NCBI GenBank assembly: GCA_016282685.1
Contig: JAEELM010000025.1
Coordinates: 1 to 64,000, forward strand
DNA: 64,000 bases
From: Elusimicrobiaceae bacterium
Lineage (GTDB): Bacteria > Elusimicrobiota > Elusimicrobia > Elusimicrobiales > Elusimicrobiaceae
Direction of reading: 5' to 3'
Both the position numbers and the translations under genes were made by a program. The notes beneath the pieces were generated by a model. That model ran no database searches. It worked only from the letters and a program-made list of their open reading frames with translations, and was not told where the DNA came from. This document shows, piece by piece, positions 17,367 to 27,536 of this stretch (its first letter is position 1; each line of letters starts with the position of its first letter).

Positions 17367-18110
17367 TTAACGGAAACACTTTTTGTAACAAAATTTATAG
17401 CCATTTCCACCATTTCCTTCGCCGTTGCCGTCACCGCCGCCGCCATGACCGCCCTTACCGGCTCCGCCTTCACCATTATTGTCGCCCGTTCCGTTAAATG
17501 CTTGTTGTACTTTTTCCGTAGCATCTTTTCCTGTATAGGGAGCATAGACAGTCACTTCGTCTAAAACAGGTCCCTGAATATCTTTTGAGTGGTCAACTAC
17601 AACCAAAAATTCATTATCTTCTTTCCCTTTCTTAGAAATACCCTCTGTTCCATTGCAAATCCCGGTTTCTTCACATAAAGGTCTACGAATTTTTTTCAAA
17701 AAATCAAAAAATAAAACATATTCTTTCCCTTTGCTGTGATGAGTAGCCAAGTAGTACATGACTTCATAAGTACGACGAATAATTTTTTCTTTCTGGGCTG
17801 GAGTTCTAAGCATTTTTTCTTTTTGGGTTGGATACGTTTCCCAATAATTGTATAATCCCGCCACATAAGCGCAGTCTGTCCACTCTGCCCTCACTACTGC
17901 TTTAGAAACCATTGTTTGATAAATATCCACTTGAGGAATGTTCGTTTGAGAAATCTTGCCTTTGTCCAGAGGTTGATCATATTCCGGTAAAATTTTTATC
18001 TTATTTTTTTGCGTAAACTTACACCCCACCACACCAGTGACGTCAGCATAAGAGTGTGTGGCTAAACCCATACATAGAAAACACATTGCCCATACAATCG
18101 CTTTTTTCAT
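17367..18110 (-). CDS. Hypothetical secreted protein with Gly-rich C-terminal tail
   Basis: Signal peptide MKKAIVWAMCFLCMGLATHSYA; tail GEGGAGKGGHGGGGDGNGEGNGGNGYKFCYKKCFR. Confidence 0.8.
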   Translation of the reverse strand: MKKAIVWAMCFLCMGLATHSYADVTGVVGCKFTQKNKIKILPEYDQPLDKGKISQTNIPQVDIYQTMVSKAVVRAEWTDCAYVAGLYNYWETYPTQKEKMLRTPAQKEKIIRRTYEVMYYLATHHSKGKEYVLFFDFLKKIRRPLCEETGICNGTEGISKKGKEDNEFLVVVDHSKDIQGPVLDEVTVYAPYTGKDATEKVQQAFNGTGDNNGEGGAGKGGHGGGGDGNGEGNGGNGYKFCYKKCFR

Positions 18111-18183
18111 AGTCTGCCTCCCTACTTAAGTATGGTAAAAATATGAGAAACAAACAAGGGACAAAAGACCTAGAAGAAATAAA

Positions 18184-18214
18184 AAAAAGGCCCATTTAAA
18201 AAATGGGCCCTTTA
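18184..18214 (-). terminator. Rho-independent terminator
   Basis: Minus strand GGGCCCATTT-ttt-AAATGGGCC followed by T-run. Confidence 0.8.
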
Positions 18215-18220
18215 TATCAG

Positions 18221-18670
18221 TTATAACATCTTTTTACGCTGTGCTTTTAGTTGGCGTTTCCAAGCTTTTTTGGCCTGTTTGTATTTCTTCTTAGCCGATC
18301 CGGTTAATAAATCTTCCACTTGTTGGGCTTTGAGCTGCGCAGAATTGGCCTCATCTGCCTTCAATTTAGCCTCCCAATTGTCCAAACGGGTTCGTTCTTG
18401 CGCAATATGTTCTTTCATATAAGAAAAACCTTCATCCACTCGGGCTGATACCAACTCCTCCACTTGTGACTTTATCGCAGGTTTCTCGGCCTCGGAGGCA
18501 TGCTTATATTGACGAACAAGTTTCCTGATTTGCTGCTGTCTTTCTTTAAGTACTAAACGGCGTTGTTGCCATGTTTCTTTGGGAGTTGAAGATGTTTCTG
18601 CCTGTGCCACACACAACCCACTAAAAAATCCCATTATCAATATGCTCAATATCCATTTTTTCATATACAT
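18221..18670 (-). CDS. Hypothetical secreted coiled-coil protein
   Basis: 149 aa with signal peptide and charged helical body. Confidence 0.75.
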   Translation of the reverse strand: MYMKKWILSILIMGFFSGLCVAQAETSSTPKETWQQRRLVLKERQQQIRKLVRQYKHASEAEKPAIKSQVEELVSARVDEGFSYMKEHIAQERTRLDNWEAKLKADEANSAQLKAQQVEDLLTGSAKKKYKQAKKAWKRQLKAQRKKML

Positions 18671-18674
18671 TCTC

Positions 18675-19412
18675 CTAATCTAACGAGGTGTCATGCACCC
18701 CGGCCTGTTCAAACCCTTGGGCACGCAACTTACAAGAATCACAATGCCCGCACGGCTTTTCTCCCCCCGCATAACAACTCCACGTCAATTCAAACGGAAC
18801 CTTTAATTGCTCTGCCAATTTAACAATTTCCGCCTTTGACAAATACATCAAAGGAGCTAAAACTTCTATTCCTTCATACACTCCTGTTTTGGTGCCTAAA
18901 TTAATTGCTTGCGCCGCAGCTTTATAAAAATCAGGGGTACAGTCCGGATACCCTGAAAAATCTACCGCATTAGGCCCCGCAATGATACAGTCAGCACCAA
19001 TACTGTCAGCCAAAGAAGCCGCTAAAGATAAAAAAAGCAAATTACGCCCAGGAACATAAGTAGAGGGAATCCCCCCTTCCTTAATTTGCTCTATAGAAAC
19101 GTCCGGTAGTTTTTCCGTTGTATTTGTTAGAGAGCATCCAGACGCCAACCAAGGTAAATTTAACGAAACAAAATGTTGTTTGATCTGTAAACGTTCCCCA
19201 ATTTTTTTGGCAGTTTCAATTTCCCGCACATGACGCTGACCGTAAGAAATACTTAACGTTTCACAAATATACCCCTGCGCCATCGCCCAATAAAGGCAAG
19301 TAGTAGAATCCAATCCGCTGGAAAAAAGCACTACGGCCTTTTTCTTCTTGGCAATATTTTTCTTCTTGCAAGCAAAGGGGTGGGCTATTTTATCTATTGG
19401 CAGCACTTTCAT
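18675..19412 (-). CDS. queC: 7-cyano-7-deazaguanine synthase
   Basis: VLFSSGLDSTTCLYWA; CYAGGEKPCGHCDSCKLR zinc motif. Confidence 0.93.
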   Translation of the reverse strand: MKVLPIDKIAHPFACKKKNIAKKKKAVVLFSSGLDSTTCLYWAMAQGYICETLSISYGQRHVREIETAKKIGERLQIKQHFVSLNLPWLASGCSLTNTTEKLPDVSIEQIKEGGIPSTYVPGRNLLFLSLAASLADSIGADCIIAGPNAVDFSGYPDCTPDFYKAAAQAINLGTKTGVYEGIEVLAPLMYLSKAEIVKLAEQLKVPFELTWSCYAGGEKPCGHCDSCKLRAQGFEQAGVHDTSLD

Positions 19413-19824
19413 TTAAAATTCCTAAAACCTCAAAATCTTCCAACGCTTTTTTATCTTTTTCCGTTAAGGTATCTTTGTATTTAATGGCATAGATAATTAA
19501 TGTAATGCGCGGATTCGGAACACCGTCAGAAGCACTATTGTATTGTCCCAACATCATGGCATCCGCTCCCTTAGAAGCAATAAATTTACGCCCTTTTTCC
19601 ACACCCAAGCGGACACTTTCGTGATCCTCTTTCAAATCTTTTACGCGCAGTAACCCTAAGACCCCATAAGTCCGCTTAATATCTTGAGTTGACGAAACAA
19701 TTTCTATTTTATCTGGATCTGTAGGAGAAAATTCTGGCCCAATCGGAATCCAATCCAACATATTCATATCCAATGTTGCACATCCTGTTAACAACAACAT
19801 TCCCAAAAATAATACTTTTTTCAT
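19390..19824 (-). CDS. Putative lipoprotein
   Basis: MKKVLFLGMLLLTGCATL lipobox; start 19824 with AGGAGCG upstream. Confidence 0.75.
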   Translation of the reverse strand: MKKVLFLGMLLLTGCATLDMNMLDWIPIGPEFSPTDPDKIEIVSSTQDIKRTYGVLGLLRVKDLKEDHESVRLGVEKGRKFIASKGADAMMLGQYNSASDGVPNPRITLIIYAIKYKDTLTEKDKKALEDFEVLGILNESAANR

Positions 19825-19832
19825 ATACGCTC

Positions 19833-20855
19833 CTATCTTTTTTGACTGGCTAATTGTCCACAAGCCGCCAAAATATCATTCCCCATGCTTTTGCGGATGG
19901 TTACGCCAATTCCCATTGCCTTCAGGCCAGCAGCAAACTCTTTGACCACACGGTCTTCCGTTTTCTCTCCACGGCCTAAATTACAAGCAATAAGATTGAC
20001 ATGTAATAAATAATTATCTTTGATACTATAAATCCAATCAGCCAATTTACGGATATGCTCCGGGCGGCTATTAACGTTTTCTATTACGGCATACTCTAAA
20101 AATACTTGACGCCCCGTCATGGCAATATATTCTTCCAGTGCTTTTTTTAAGTCTTCTAAATCAAATTTGCGGTTCACCGGCATCAATTTAGAACGCTCAT
20201 CATTATCCGCATTATGCAAAGATAGGGCTAAATTGGCCTGTGGCAAATCTACCGCCAATTTGTGTAATTTATCTGCGATACCGGAAGTGGAAATAGAAAT
20301 ATGACGGGCTCCAATATTTAAAAAATCTGCGCTGGACAATTCTCGCGCTGCTCTTACCACATTTAAGTAATTAAGCAAAGGTTCCCCCATCCCCATAAAA
20401 ACAACGCTACCGATTCTTTCCCCCAGTTTCTCTTTATGGATATACTGATACCACATCAGTACTTGATCGGTAATTTCTTCTTGGGTTAAATCTCGTTTAA
20501 AACCCATTTTCCCTGTACTACAAAAGGAACAATGCATGGCACAGCCTACTTGGCTGGAAATACACACACTCCAACTATCTTGCGGTTTTAGAAGTACGGT
20601 TTCTATCTGCAATCCATCATGCAATGTCAAAAGTGCTTTGGCCACTTTGTCTTTTTTGGAACAAATAATTTGACTAACTTTAAAGCATAAAAGAGGGGTG
20701 TTTTCCTTTAAATTTTCACGTAAATCCGCTGGGAGGTTCGTTGCCTCATCCCAGGAAGAAATTCCCTTTTTAAATAAAGCTTCTTGCACCTGTTTTATGC
20801 GGAAATTAGGAAGTCCCGCTTCTTTGATATATTGTTTAACATTCTCGAAATTCAT
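19833..20855 (-). CDS. rlmN: 23S rRNA (adenine2503-C2)-methyltransferase
   Basis: Radical SAM CAMHCSFCSTGKMGFKRDLTQEEI; FMGMGEPLLN. Confidence 0.95.
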   Translation of the reverse strand: MNFENVKQYIKEAGLPNFRIKQVQEALFKKGISSWDEATNLPADLRENLKENTPLLCFKVSQIICSKKDKVAKALLTLHDGLQIETVLLKPQDSWSVCISSQVGCAMHCSFCSTGKMGFKRDLTQEEITDQVLMWYQYIHKEKLGERIGSVVFMGMGEPLLNYLNVVRAARELSSADFLNIGARHISISTSGIADKLHKLAVDLPQANLALSLHNADNDERSKLMPVNRKFDLEDLKKALEEYIAMTGRQVFLEYAVIENVNSRPEHIRKLADWIYSIKDNYLLHVNLIACNLGRGEKTEDRVVKEFAAGLKAMGIGVTIRKSMGNDILAACGQLASQKR

Positions 20856-20966
20856 GAAAATATCCTCAAGGAGAGTCCCCTATTTATTGTACCATTTTAG
20901 CAAGAATTTTTAAGGAGAAAAAAGAAACGTGAAAAAATAAATTGTTTTTAGTATAATACTTGCACG

Positions 20967-22454
20967 ATGAGCGAAGAAATTAAATTTAGCACGGCCGGAT
21001 TCCGGTCTCTTTTAGCAGAAGGCGTAACTGCCCAATCTGTACAACGGTTAGCATACGGGATTTCCGAACATATCTTGGAACATCCTTTCTATGGCTTTGA
21101 CGGAGAGGGTTATAAAAAGCAGTGTGCCCAAAACGGAATTAAACAAAAAAAGCCTTTGGTTTTGGTAGGATTTGACACTCGTTTCCTATCCAAAGAATTG
21201 GCTTACGTTGCTGCCAACGCGTTAGTACAAAATGGGATTTTGGTAAAAGTAGCCGATTCTCCCCTTCCTACACCGGTGGCAGAATGGGCTGTAATTAACG
21301 AAGGTGCCCTGGGGGCTATTGTAATTACCGGGAGCGAAAGCGAATATAATGTTAGTGGCCTTAAATGGATTTCCTTTTACGGGGGCATTGCCAATAATGA
21401 AATTATCCAAGATATTGAAAAACGCATCCCCAGTTCTAACGCTCAAATCTTAAAAGCTTCCTCTACAGACTTTGGCTACTTAAACGCAGCAGCCGTCATT
21501 AGCAAGGATTTACGTAAGAGTTATTTGTCTCATTTGGAAAAAATGCTCAACGTACGGGCTCTAAAAAAAGCAAAATTAAAAATTGCGGTAGATCCTCTCT
21601 TCGGTTCAGCCAAGTACTACTTCCGCGATTTCTTGGAAAAGCATGGGGTTACCGTTGAAGGTTTGCACGAAGAGGATGATGTCCTCTTTGGAGGGAAAAC
21701 CCCCAATGCCGGGCCGGTAAGTTTAACAGAATTAAAAAAATTGGTGATCAGTAAGAAAATGCATCTGGGAATTGCCTGTAACCCCGACTGTGATAAATTT
21801 GGAATTATCGATTCGGAAGGGAATTGGGTTTCCCCCAATGAAATTGCTCCAATGATTTTGGATCACTTGGTCCGCAATAAAAAATTAAAAGGACGCATTT
21901 GCCGCAGCGTTATTACCTCCAGTTTAGTAGATCAGGTAGCAAAAGCAAATGGCTTAATGTTACGTGACACTCCCGTTGGGTTTAAATACATTACAGACTT
22001 GATGATCAGCGGCCAATACCTTATGGGAATGGAAGAATCCGGCGGGATTGCCGTAATGAACCATATCCCGGACAAAGACGGTTTGTTGGCATGTTTCTTG
22101 GCTGTAGATTTGATAGCTACGGAAGGAAAACCGTTTAAGCAGATCAGAAAAGATTTTTACAAACGTTACAATCAACTTTTTGATCAAAAGGTAAGTATTC
22201 CCAAATCGGAAACTGAAATTAATCATATTATGGAACGGTTGGACATTAAGCCGCCGCTATCCATTAATAAGACTTCCGTTTGGCGTATTGATGCAACGGA
22301 TGGATTTAAGTTCATCTTAAAGGGAGGCAGTTGGTTAGCTATCCGCCCATCCAGCACGGAACGATTAATCCGCCTCTATGCTGAAGCACAGGAAGAAAAA
22401 CTCCCTGCCGTGCTTATCAAAGAAGGCAAGAAAATTATCGACAGCATTGTATAG
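20967..22454 (+). CDS. Phosphoglucomutase/phosphomannomutase superfamily protein with atypical active-site loops
   Basis: GMEESGGIAV and RPSSTERLIRLYAEA retained; catalytic loop TGSESEYN and metal loop NPDCDKFG atypical. Confidence 0.88.
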   Translation: MSEEIKFSTAGFRSLLAEGVTAQSVQRLAYGISEHILEHPFYGFDGEGYKKQCAQNGIKQKKPLVLVGFDTRFLSKELAYVAANALVQNGILVKVADSPLPTPVAEWAVINEGALGAIVITGSESEYNVSGLKWISFYGGIANNEIIQDIEKRIPSSNAQILKASSTDFGYLNAAAVISKDLRKSYLSHLEKMLNVRALKKAKLKIAVDPLFGSAKYYFRDFLEKHGVTVEGLHEEDDVLFGGKTPNAGPVSLTELKKLVISKKMHLGIACNPDCDKFGIIDSEGNWVSPNEIAPMILDHLVRNKKLKGRICRSVITSSLVDQVAKANGLMLRDTPVGFKYITDLMISGQYLMGMEESGGIAVMNHIPDKDGLLACFLAVDLIATEGKPFKQIRKDFYKRYNQLFDQKVSIPKSETEINHIMERLDIKPPLSINKTSVWRIDATDGFKFILKGGSWLAIRPSSTERLIRLYAEAQEEKLPAVLIKEGKKIIDSIV

Positions 22455-22478
22455 CGTTTGCCTTAATAAAGGAGCAAC

Positions 22479-23759
22479 ATGGCACGCATTAAAACCATTT
22501 CCGCACGAGAAATTTTAGATTCGCGCGGTTACCCTACTGTAGCAGCTCATGTGATATTGGATGATGGAAGCATAGCAACGGCTGCTGTTCCCAGCGGAGC
22601 TTCTACCGGCTCCCATGAAGCCCTTGAATTGCGCGATGGCGGGAAACGCTATATGGGAAAAGGTGTATTGAAGGCCGTTGCCCATGTGGACCGTATTGGC
22701 AAAGAATTATCCGGGATGGATCCGTTTGATATTCGCTCCATAGACAAACGCATGCTTGAATTAGATGGTACGGAGAATAAATCAAACCTGGGTGCCAATG
22801 CGCTATTGGCGGTTTCCATGGCTGTTTTGCGCGCCGGAGCCCACAGTGCACATGTTCCACTTTATCAACATATCCGCCAAGTTTTTCATCTTAAATTAGA
22901 TACCTATCTCCTTCCAACTCCCATGCTCAATATCATCAACGGAGGCAAACATGCCGATTCCGGGTTAGATGTGCAAGAATTTATGATTGTCCCTACCCAT
23001 GTTGCTACCTTCGCCCAAGCGTTGCAAAGTGCGACCGAAATCTATCATTCGTTGCGTACGCTACTACAAAAGGAAGGTATGGTTATCGCCGTAGGAGATG
23101 AGGGAGGATTCGCCCCTAAAATCTCCAAGCACGAAGAAGTTTTGAAAACAATTTTAAAAGCCGCCGGGAAAGCCGGCCATAAAGAAATTTCATTGGCCAT
23201 AGACTGCGCTGCCAGTGAATTTTTTACCAACAATTCCTACCATTTTGAAGGAAAATTATACGACGACCACGAATTAACCGATATATATGCGCATTGGAAT
23301 AAAAAATACCCACTCATTTCCATAGAGGATCCCCTGCAGGAAGACGACTGGTCCGGCTGGGAGTATATGACAAAACGGTTGGGGAAAAAAGTAAATTTGG
23401 TAGGTGATGACTTGTTTGTAACTAACCCCAAACGCTTAAACATAGGAATTGAAAAAAAAGCAGCCAACAGTATTTTAATTAAAGTCAATCAAATCGGTAC
23501 GGTATCTGAAACTATTGACGTAATGCAGCTGGCTCAAGCGCACGGATATTCGTGCATTGTATCTCACCGCTCCGGAGAGACGGAAGATACCTTTATTGCA
23601 GATTTGGCCGTTGCTACCAATGCAGGAGCTATTAAAAGCGGTGCGCCCGCACGCGCGGAGCGAACAGCAAAATACAACCGTTTGCTACAAATAGAAGCGG
23701 AATTGGGGAAAAAAGCACAGTACGCACGGAATAAGGCTTTTCGAAAAGAATTATGCTGA
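22479..23759 (+). CDS. eno: Enolase
   Basis: AREILDSRG, VPSGASTG, GDEGGFAP, SIEDPL, SHRSGETED. Confidence 0.97.
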   Translation: MARIKTISAREILDSRGYPTVAAHVILDDGSIATAAVPSGASTGSHEALELRDGGKRYMGKGVLKAVAHVDRIGKELSGMDPFDIRSIDKRMLELDGTENKSNLGANALLAVSMAVLRAGAHSAHVPLYQHIRQVFHLKLDTYLLPTPMLNIINGGKHADSGLDVQEFMIVPTHVATFAQALQSATEIYHSLRTLLQKEGMVIAVGDEGGFAPKISKHEEVLKTILKAAGKAGHKEISLAIDCAASEFFTNNSYHFEGKLYDDHELTDIYAHWNKKYPLISIEDPLQEDDWSGWEYMTKRLGKKVNLVGDDLFVTNPKRLNIGIEKKAANSILIKVNQIGTVSETIDVMQLAQAHGYSCIVSHRSGETEDTFIADLAVATNAGAIKSGAPARAERTAKYNRLLQIEAELGKKAQYARNKAFRKELC

Positions 23760-24043
23760 AAAATTTAACTCCCAAACAAAAAATGTTGCTTACCCTTGTA
23801 GGGGTTGTCCTACTGTGTACATTCGTACTAGGGGGAAGCCTGCTCAGCTTAGTACATAATAAATTAGAATTACATCGTCTTTCCCGTAAAAAAACAGAGT
23901 TAGAACAACAATACATAACTTTGCAACAACACTTGGAAGAATTACAAAATCAAGATCCAGCCGTATTAGAAAGATTAGCTCGCCAGGAATACAATATGGT
24001 AAATCCGGGTGAAATTGAATTTAGGTTTGAAAAAAATGATTAA
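23753..24043 (+). CDS. FtsB/DivIC-like septum formation initiator protein
   Basis: 96 aa: N-terminal TM helix, coiled coil, LERLARQEYNMVNPGEIEFRF. Confidence 0.75.
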   Translation: MLKNLTPKQKMLLTLVGVVLLCTFVLGGSLLSLVHNKLELHRLSRKKTELEQQYITLQQHLEELQNQDPAVLERLARQEYNMVNPGEIEFRFEKND

Positions 24044-24641
24044 TGTAGAAGTTCTTTCTTTAGGTCCAATGGACAATTGTACTTACCTAGTCAGTAAAGG
24101 CAATCAAAGCCTACTGATAGATCCTGCCTGGGATATGAATGAAATTGAACAAACCTTAACGGAAAAAAATTTAAATCTCCTGGGCGTATTGTTTACACAT
24201 GGGCATTTTGATCATGTTAAGTTAGCACATACCCTATTGGAGAAACATCACCTAAAAGCCTATCTGGAAGAACGGGATGTTCCCCTCTCTGATTTACCTT
24301 TAAATGTTTTACACACTTATCAAGGAGATCAAACTTTTAATATCGGCCCATTTGATATTCATATATTAGCCACCCCCGGTCATACTGCCGGGAGTGTATG
24401 CATCCAAATTGGTAATTTTCTTTTCACGGGAGATACTTTATTTCCCGGAGCTTGCGGAAGGGTAGATTTACCTTCTTCCGACCCTCGAAAGATGTTAGAA
24501 AGTTTAAAACGCATTGCTTCCCTGCCGGAAGAAACGATTCTTTATGCCGGCCATAGTTATGGAGGGCGCTGCCGTTCCAGTGTGAGAGAAGAGAAGCAAA
24601 CCAATCCTTTTGTACGCAATGCATTGCGCGGGGAGGAATAA
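24036..24641 (+). CDS. MBL-fold metallo-hydrolase (glyoxalase II-like)
   Basis: THGHFDHV, TPGHTAGS, GDTLFPGACGR; start MINVEVLSLGP at 24036. Confidence 0.88.
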   Translation: MINVEVLSLGPMDNCTYLVSKGNQSLLIDPAWDMNEIEQTLTEKNLNLLGVLFTHGHFDHVKLAHTLLEKHHLKAYLEERDVPLSDLPLNVLHTYQGDQTFNIGPFDIHILATPGHTAGSVCIQIGNFLFTGDTLFPGACGRVDLPSSDPRKMLESLKRIASLPEETILYAGHSYGGRCRSSVREEKQTNPFVRNALRGEE

Positions 24642-24642
24642 A

Positions 24643-25428
24643 ATGCATCCCGTATTTTTAAAAATTGGCTCTTTTGAAATTGCTACTTACGGAGTAATGA
24701 CCGCTTTAGGTTACTTGGCAGCCAGTTTTTACTTGCTTCCACGCTTAAAAAAGGTTCCGTTAGATAAAGATACCTTTTGGAACCTGCTTTTTGTTGTTTT
24801 CGTAGGGGCTCTTATAGGGGCTAAACTTTTATTTATTTTCGTTTCTTGGCCCGAATTAGGAATTACTTTACAAGAAAAACTTACAGCTATCATCCAAAAT
24901 TTCCGTTACGGATTTGTTTTCTTCGGCGGAATGATAGTGGCAGTTATTTCCCTAATTGCATACATGAAATATAAGAAATTGCCGATTTTGAAAACGTCTG
25001 ATTTCCTAATTGTAGGAGTACCCCTGGGGCATGCTCTGGGCCGTATCGGATGTTTTTGCGCCGGCTGTTGTTACGGAAAACCAACCTCTATGCCGTGGGG
25101 AGTAACTTTTACCGATCCCCAATCGCTGGTTCCTCCTTCTTTATTAGGCGTTGCGTTACACCCTACCCAACTATATGAATGCGCGGGCAATTTAATCTTA
25201 TTTCTCCTTTTACATTGCCTTTCCCAAAAACCGCATAAGGAAGGAACTATTTTAGTTACTTATATTTTGGGATATAGTTTATTGCGTTTCATCATTGAAT
25301 TTTTTCGCGCAGATTTCCGCGGAAATTTCTTTTTAGGATTATCCCCCTCTCAATGTATCTCTTTGGTAGCTGCGTTGATAGCTTTTATTATTTGGTTGAA
25401 ATCTTTGAGGAAAAATAGCCATGCCTGA
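24643..25428 (+). CDS. lgt: Prolipoprotein diacylglyceryl transferase
   Basis: GHALGRIGCFCAGCCYG, HPTQLYE, RAD/RG motifs; start 24643. Confidence 0.92.
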   Translation: MHPVFLKIGSFEIATYGVMTALGYLAASFYLLPRLKKVPLDKDTFWNLLFVVFVGALIGAKLLFIFVSWPELGITLQEKLTAIIQNFRYGFVFFGGMIVAVISLIAYMKYKKLPILKTSDFLIVGVPLGHALGRIGCFCAGCCYGKPTSMPWGVTFTDPQSLVPPSLLGVALHPTQLYECAGNLILFLLLHCLSQKPHKEGTILVTYILGYSLLRFIIEFFRADFRGNFFLGLSPSQCISLVAALIAFIIWLKSLRKNSHA

Positions 25429-26326
25429 AACAAAAACCATTATATTTGATGGATATACGCGTCGGTTAGACATTTTTGTAGCTGATGAATTGCCAGATTT
25501 TTCCCGGTCTATTGTGCAAAAGATGATTAAAGAAGGCCGTGTGACCGTCAATGGAAAAACCGTAAAGCCTTCTTGGCCGTTAACTCGGGGAGAAACGGTC
25601 GTTATTACGTTGCCTCAGGCACATGCACAACGTAACTTAAAAGATTTAATTATTCATGATGCAAAAGATTTTTTTGTACTCATTAAGCCTGCCGGAATGC
25701 TTGTCCATCCGCAAAGTCCTATCTGGGAAGAAAAACCCGAAACAGTTTTTTCCACAGAAGAAACTTTAGTCTCCATAATTTTGGCTAATCCGCCCAAAGG
25801 ATTTGACCTTTCCATTCCACGCGCAGGACTTGTACACCGCTTAGATCGCGAAACAAGTGGCGTAATGGTGGTAGCTAAAACGCCGGAATTTCAAGCAGAA
25901 ATGGTATCTCTGTTTGCCAATCGGGAAGTGCACAAGACGTACCACTCCATTGCTTGTGGAGAAGTGCCTGACGATAAGGGAACGATTGATGTACCTATTG
26001 GGCGCGTAGCTGGCGGAAAAATAAAAGCCTCCGAAGTGGGACGTGAAGCTATTACCGATTATAAAGTGTTAGAGCGTAAAAACGGATTTACCTATATCGA
26101 ACTCTACCCACGCACAGGGCGCACCAACCAACTGCGTGTTCACTTAAATTGGCTAGGTTATCCTGTGCTGGGGGATTGGCTTTATAAAGGAGCCACCGCC
26201 GAACGGCTGATGCTCCATGCACGAAAAATCGAATTCAAACATCCTCTTAACGGCAGGAAACTATCTTTTGAAGCACCCGTTCCGCAAGATTTTTTGGATG
26301 CTTGGAAACGTGTAACCAAAAAATAA
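25421..26326 (+). CDS. RluA/RluD family pseudouridine synthase with S4 domain
   Basis: LVHRLDRETSGVMVVAK; GRTNQLRVHL; N-terminal S4-like sequence. Confidence 0.93.
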   Translation: MPETKTIIFDGYTRRLDIFVADELPDFSRSIVQKMIKEGRVTVNGKTVKPSWPLTRGETVVITLPQAHAQRNLKDLIIHDAKDFFVLIKPAGMLVHPQSPIWEEKPETVFSTEETLVSIILANPPKGFDLSIPRAGLVHRLDRETSGVMVVAKTPEFQAEMVSLFANREVHKTYHSIACGEVPDDKGTIDVPIGRVAGGKIKASEVGREAITDYKVLERKNGFTYIELYPRTGRTNQLRVHLNWLGYPVLGDWLYKGATAERLMLHARKIEFKHPLNGRKLSFEAPVPQDFLDAWKRVTKK

Positions 26327-26356
26327 AACAAATACCGGAAAAGTTTTATTGTAAAA

Positions 26357-26382
26357 GGCCCTGCCAAAAGGCAGGGCTGTTT
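26357..26382 (+). terminator. Rho-independent terminator
   Basis: GGCCCTGCC-aaaa-GGCAGGGCT-GTTT. Confidence 0.65.
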
Positions 26383-26412
26383 CATATAGAAAACTCGAAA
26401 TAATAACAAAAA

Positions 26413-27522
26413 TTATAAATCTTTTTGATAAATCCGGTACCGTTTATAGGGATGGCAACCACATTCTTCAATACCACGTATCATACCGGCATTATCTTCC
26501 AACACCCAGGACAATTCTGCCTCATCCCATACGGCTACCCCATGGTCCACAATATGTTTAATGAGTATTAAATCAATTCCACGTTGACGAAACTCCGGCA
26601 GCACTCCCAACATAATAAGCCGTGCATCTTTAATTTTACGCCAGGCCAAAAGAGCTTTTAATACACGTATTGGATTTTTTAAGCTACCGTGTAAAATTTT
26701 CAGCACATGATTCATATTGGGAATACAAATATAAAAACCCGCTGGTTTCCCCTCCACTTCCAGCACACACGTTCCTTCCGTACGCAAAATGGGTTTCAAC
26801 TCACCTACTATCTCCGCCATTTCCTCTTTATTTAATGGCACAAACCCCCAATTATTTGCCCAAGCTTCATTATAAACTTGACGAATTATTTCTGCTTCCC
26901 GATCAATATTTTTTAGATTCAAACGGCGCAGTGTTACCTGCTGATGGCGTTCGCAACGGGCACATACCTTTAAGAAACGTTCGGAAAATTTATCGTTGCG
27001 ATGGCGATAGAAGGCAAGCAAGTCTTTTGCTTTTTGGAAACCGGCCTTCTCAATTAAGTCAGCATAATAGGAATAATTGTACGGCATCATAATAGCAGGC
27101 ATACTGTCAAATCCGTCTACCAGTAATCCATATACGTGATTACTAGACGGATTTGCCGGTCCCCGTACAGCAGTCATACCTTGGGCACGAAGCCATTTTT
27201 CTCCAGCGGCAAATAATGCCGAAGAAACTGCCGTATCATTTATACAATCAAAAAAACCAAAAAAACCCATTTTTTCCTGGTAATAGGTATTATGAGCCCC
27301 GTTGACAAGAGCCATTAAACGTCCCACAGGTTTTTCATCTTGGTAAGCCATGAAAAGTGCCCGAGCGCCTTTTTCCCAAAAGGGATGATTAGCAGAAATA
27401 AGTTTGCGAGTATCTGTTTTCAATTCCCCTACCCAATAGGGGTCTTTCCGATATAATTCAAAAGGGAAATGAATGAAAACATCCAGTTCATTTTCAGAGA
27501 GTTGCTTGATGGAAACAGTCAT
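26413..27522 (-). CDS. GNAT-like acyltransferase family protein
   Basis: 369 aa; LIMLGVLPEFRQRGIDLILIKHI acetyl-CoA-type loop; 14 nt downstream of the SPT-like gene. Confidence 0.75.
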   Translation of the reverse strand: MTVSIKQLSENELDVFIHFPFELYRKDPYWVGELKTDTRKLISANHPFWEKGARALFMAYQDEKPVGRLMALVNGAHNTYYQEKMGFFGFFDCINDTAVSSALFAAGEKWLRAQGMTAVRGPANPSSNHVYGLLVDGFDSMPAIMMPYNYSYYADLIEKAGFQKAKDLLAFYRHRNDKFSERFLKVCARCERHQQVTLRRLNLKNIDREAEIIRQVYNEAWANNWGFVPLNKEEMAEIVGELKPILRTEGTCVLEVEGKPAGFYICIPNMNHVLKILHGSLKNPIRVLKALLAWRKIKDARLIMLGVLPEFRQRGIDLILIKHIVDHGVAVWDEAELSWVLEDNAGMIRGIEECGCHPYKRYRIYQKDL

Positions 27523-27536
27523 AGACTCTCCCTGAA

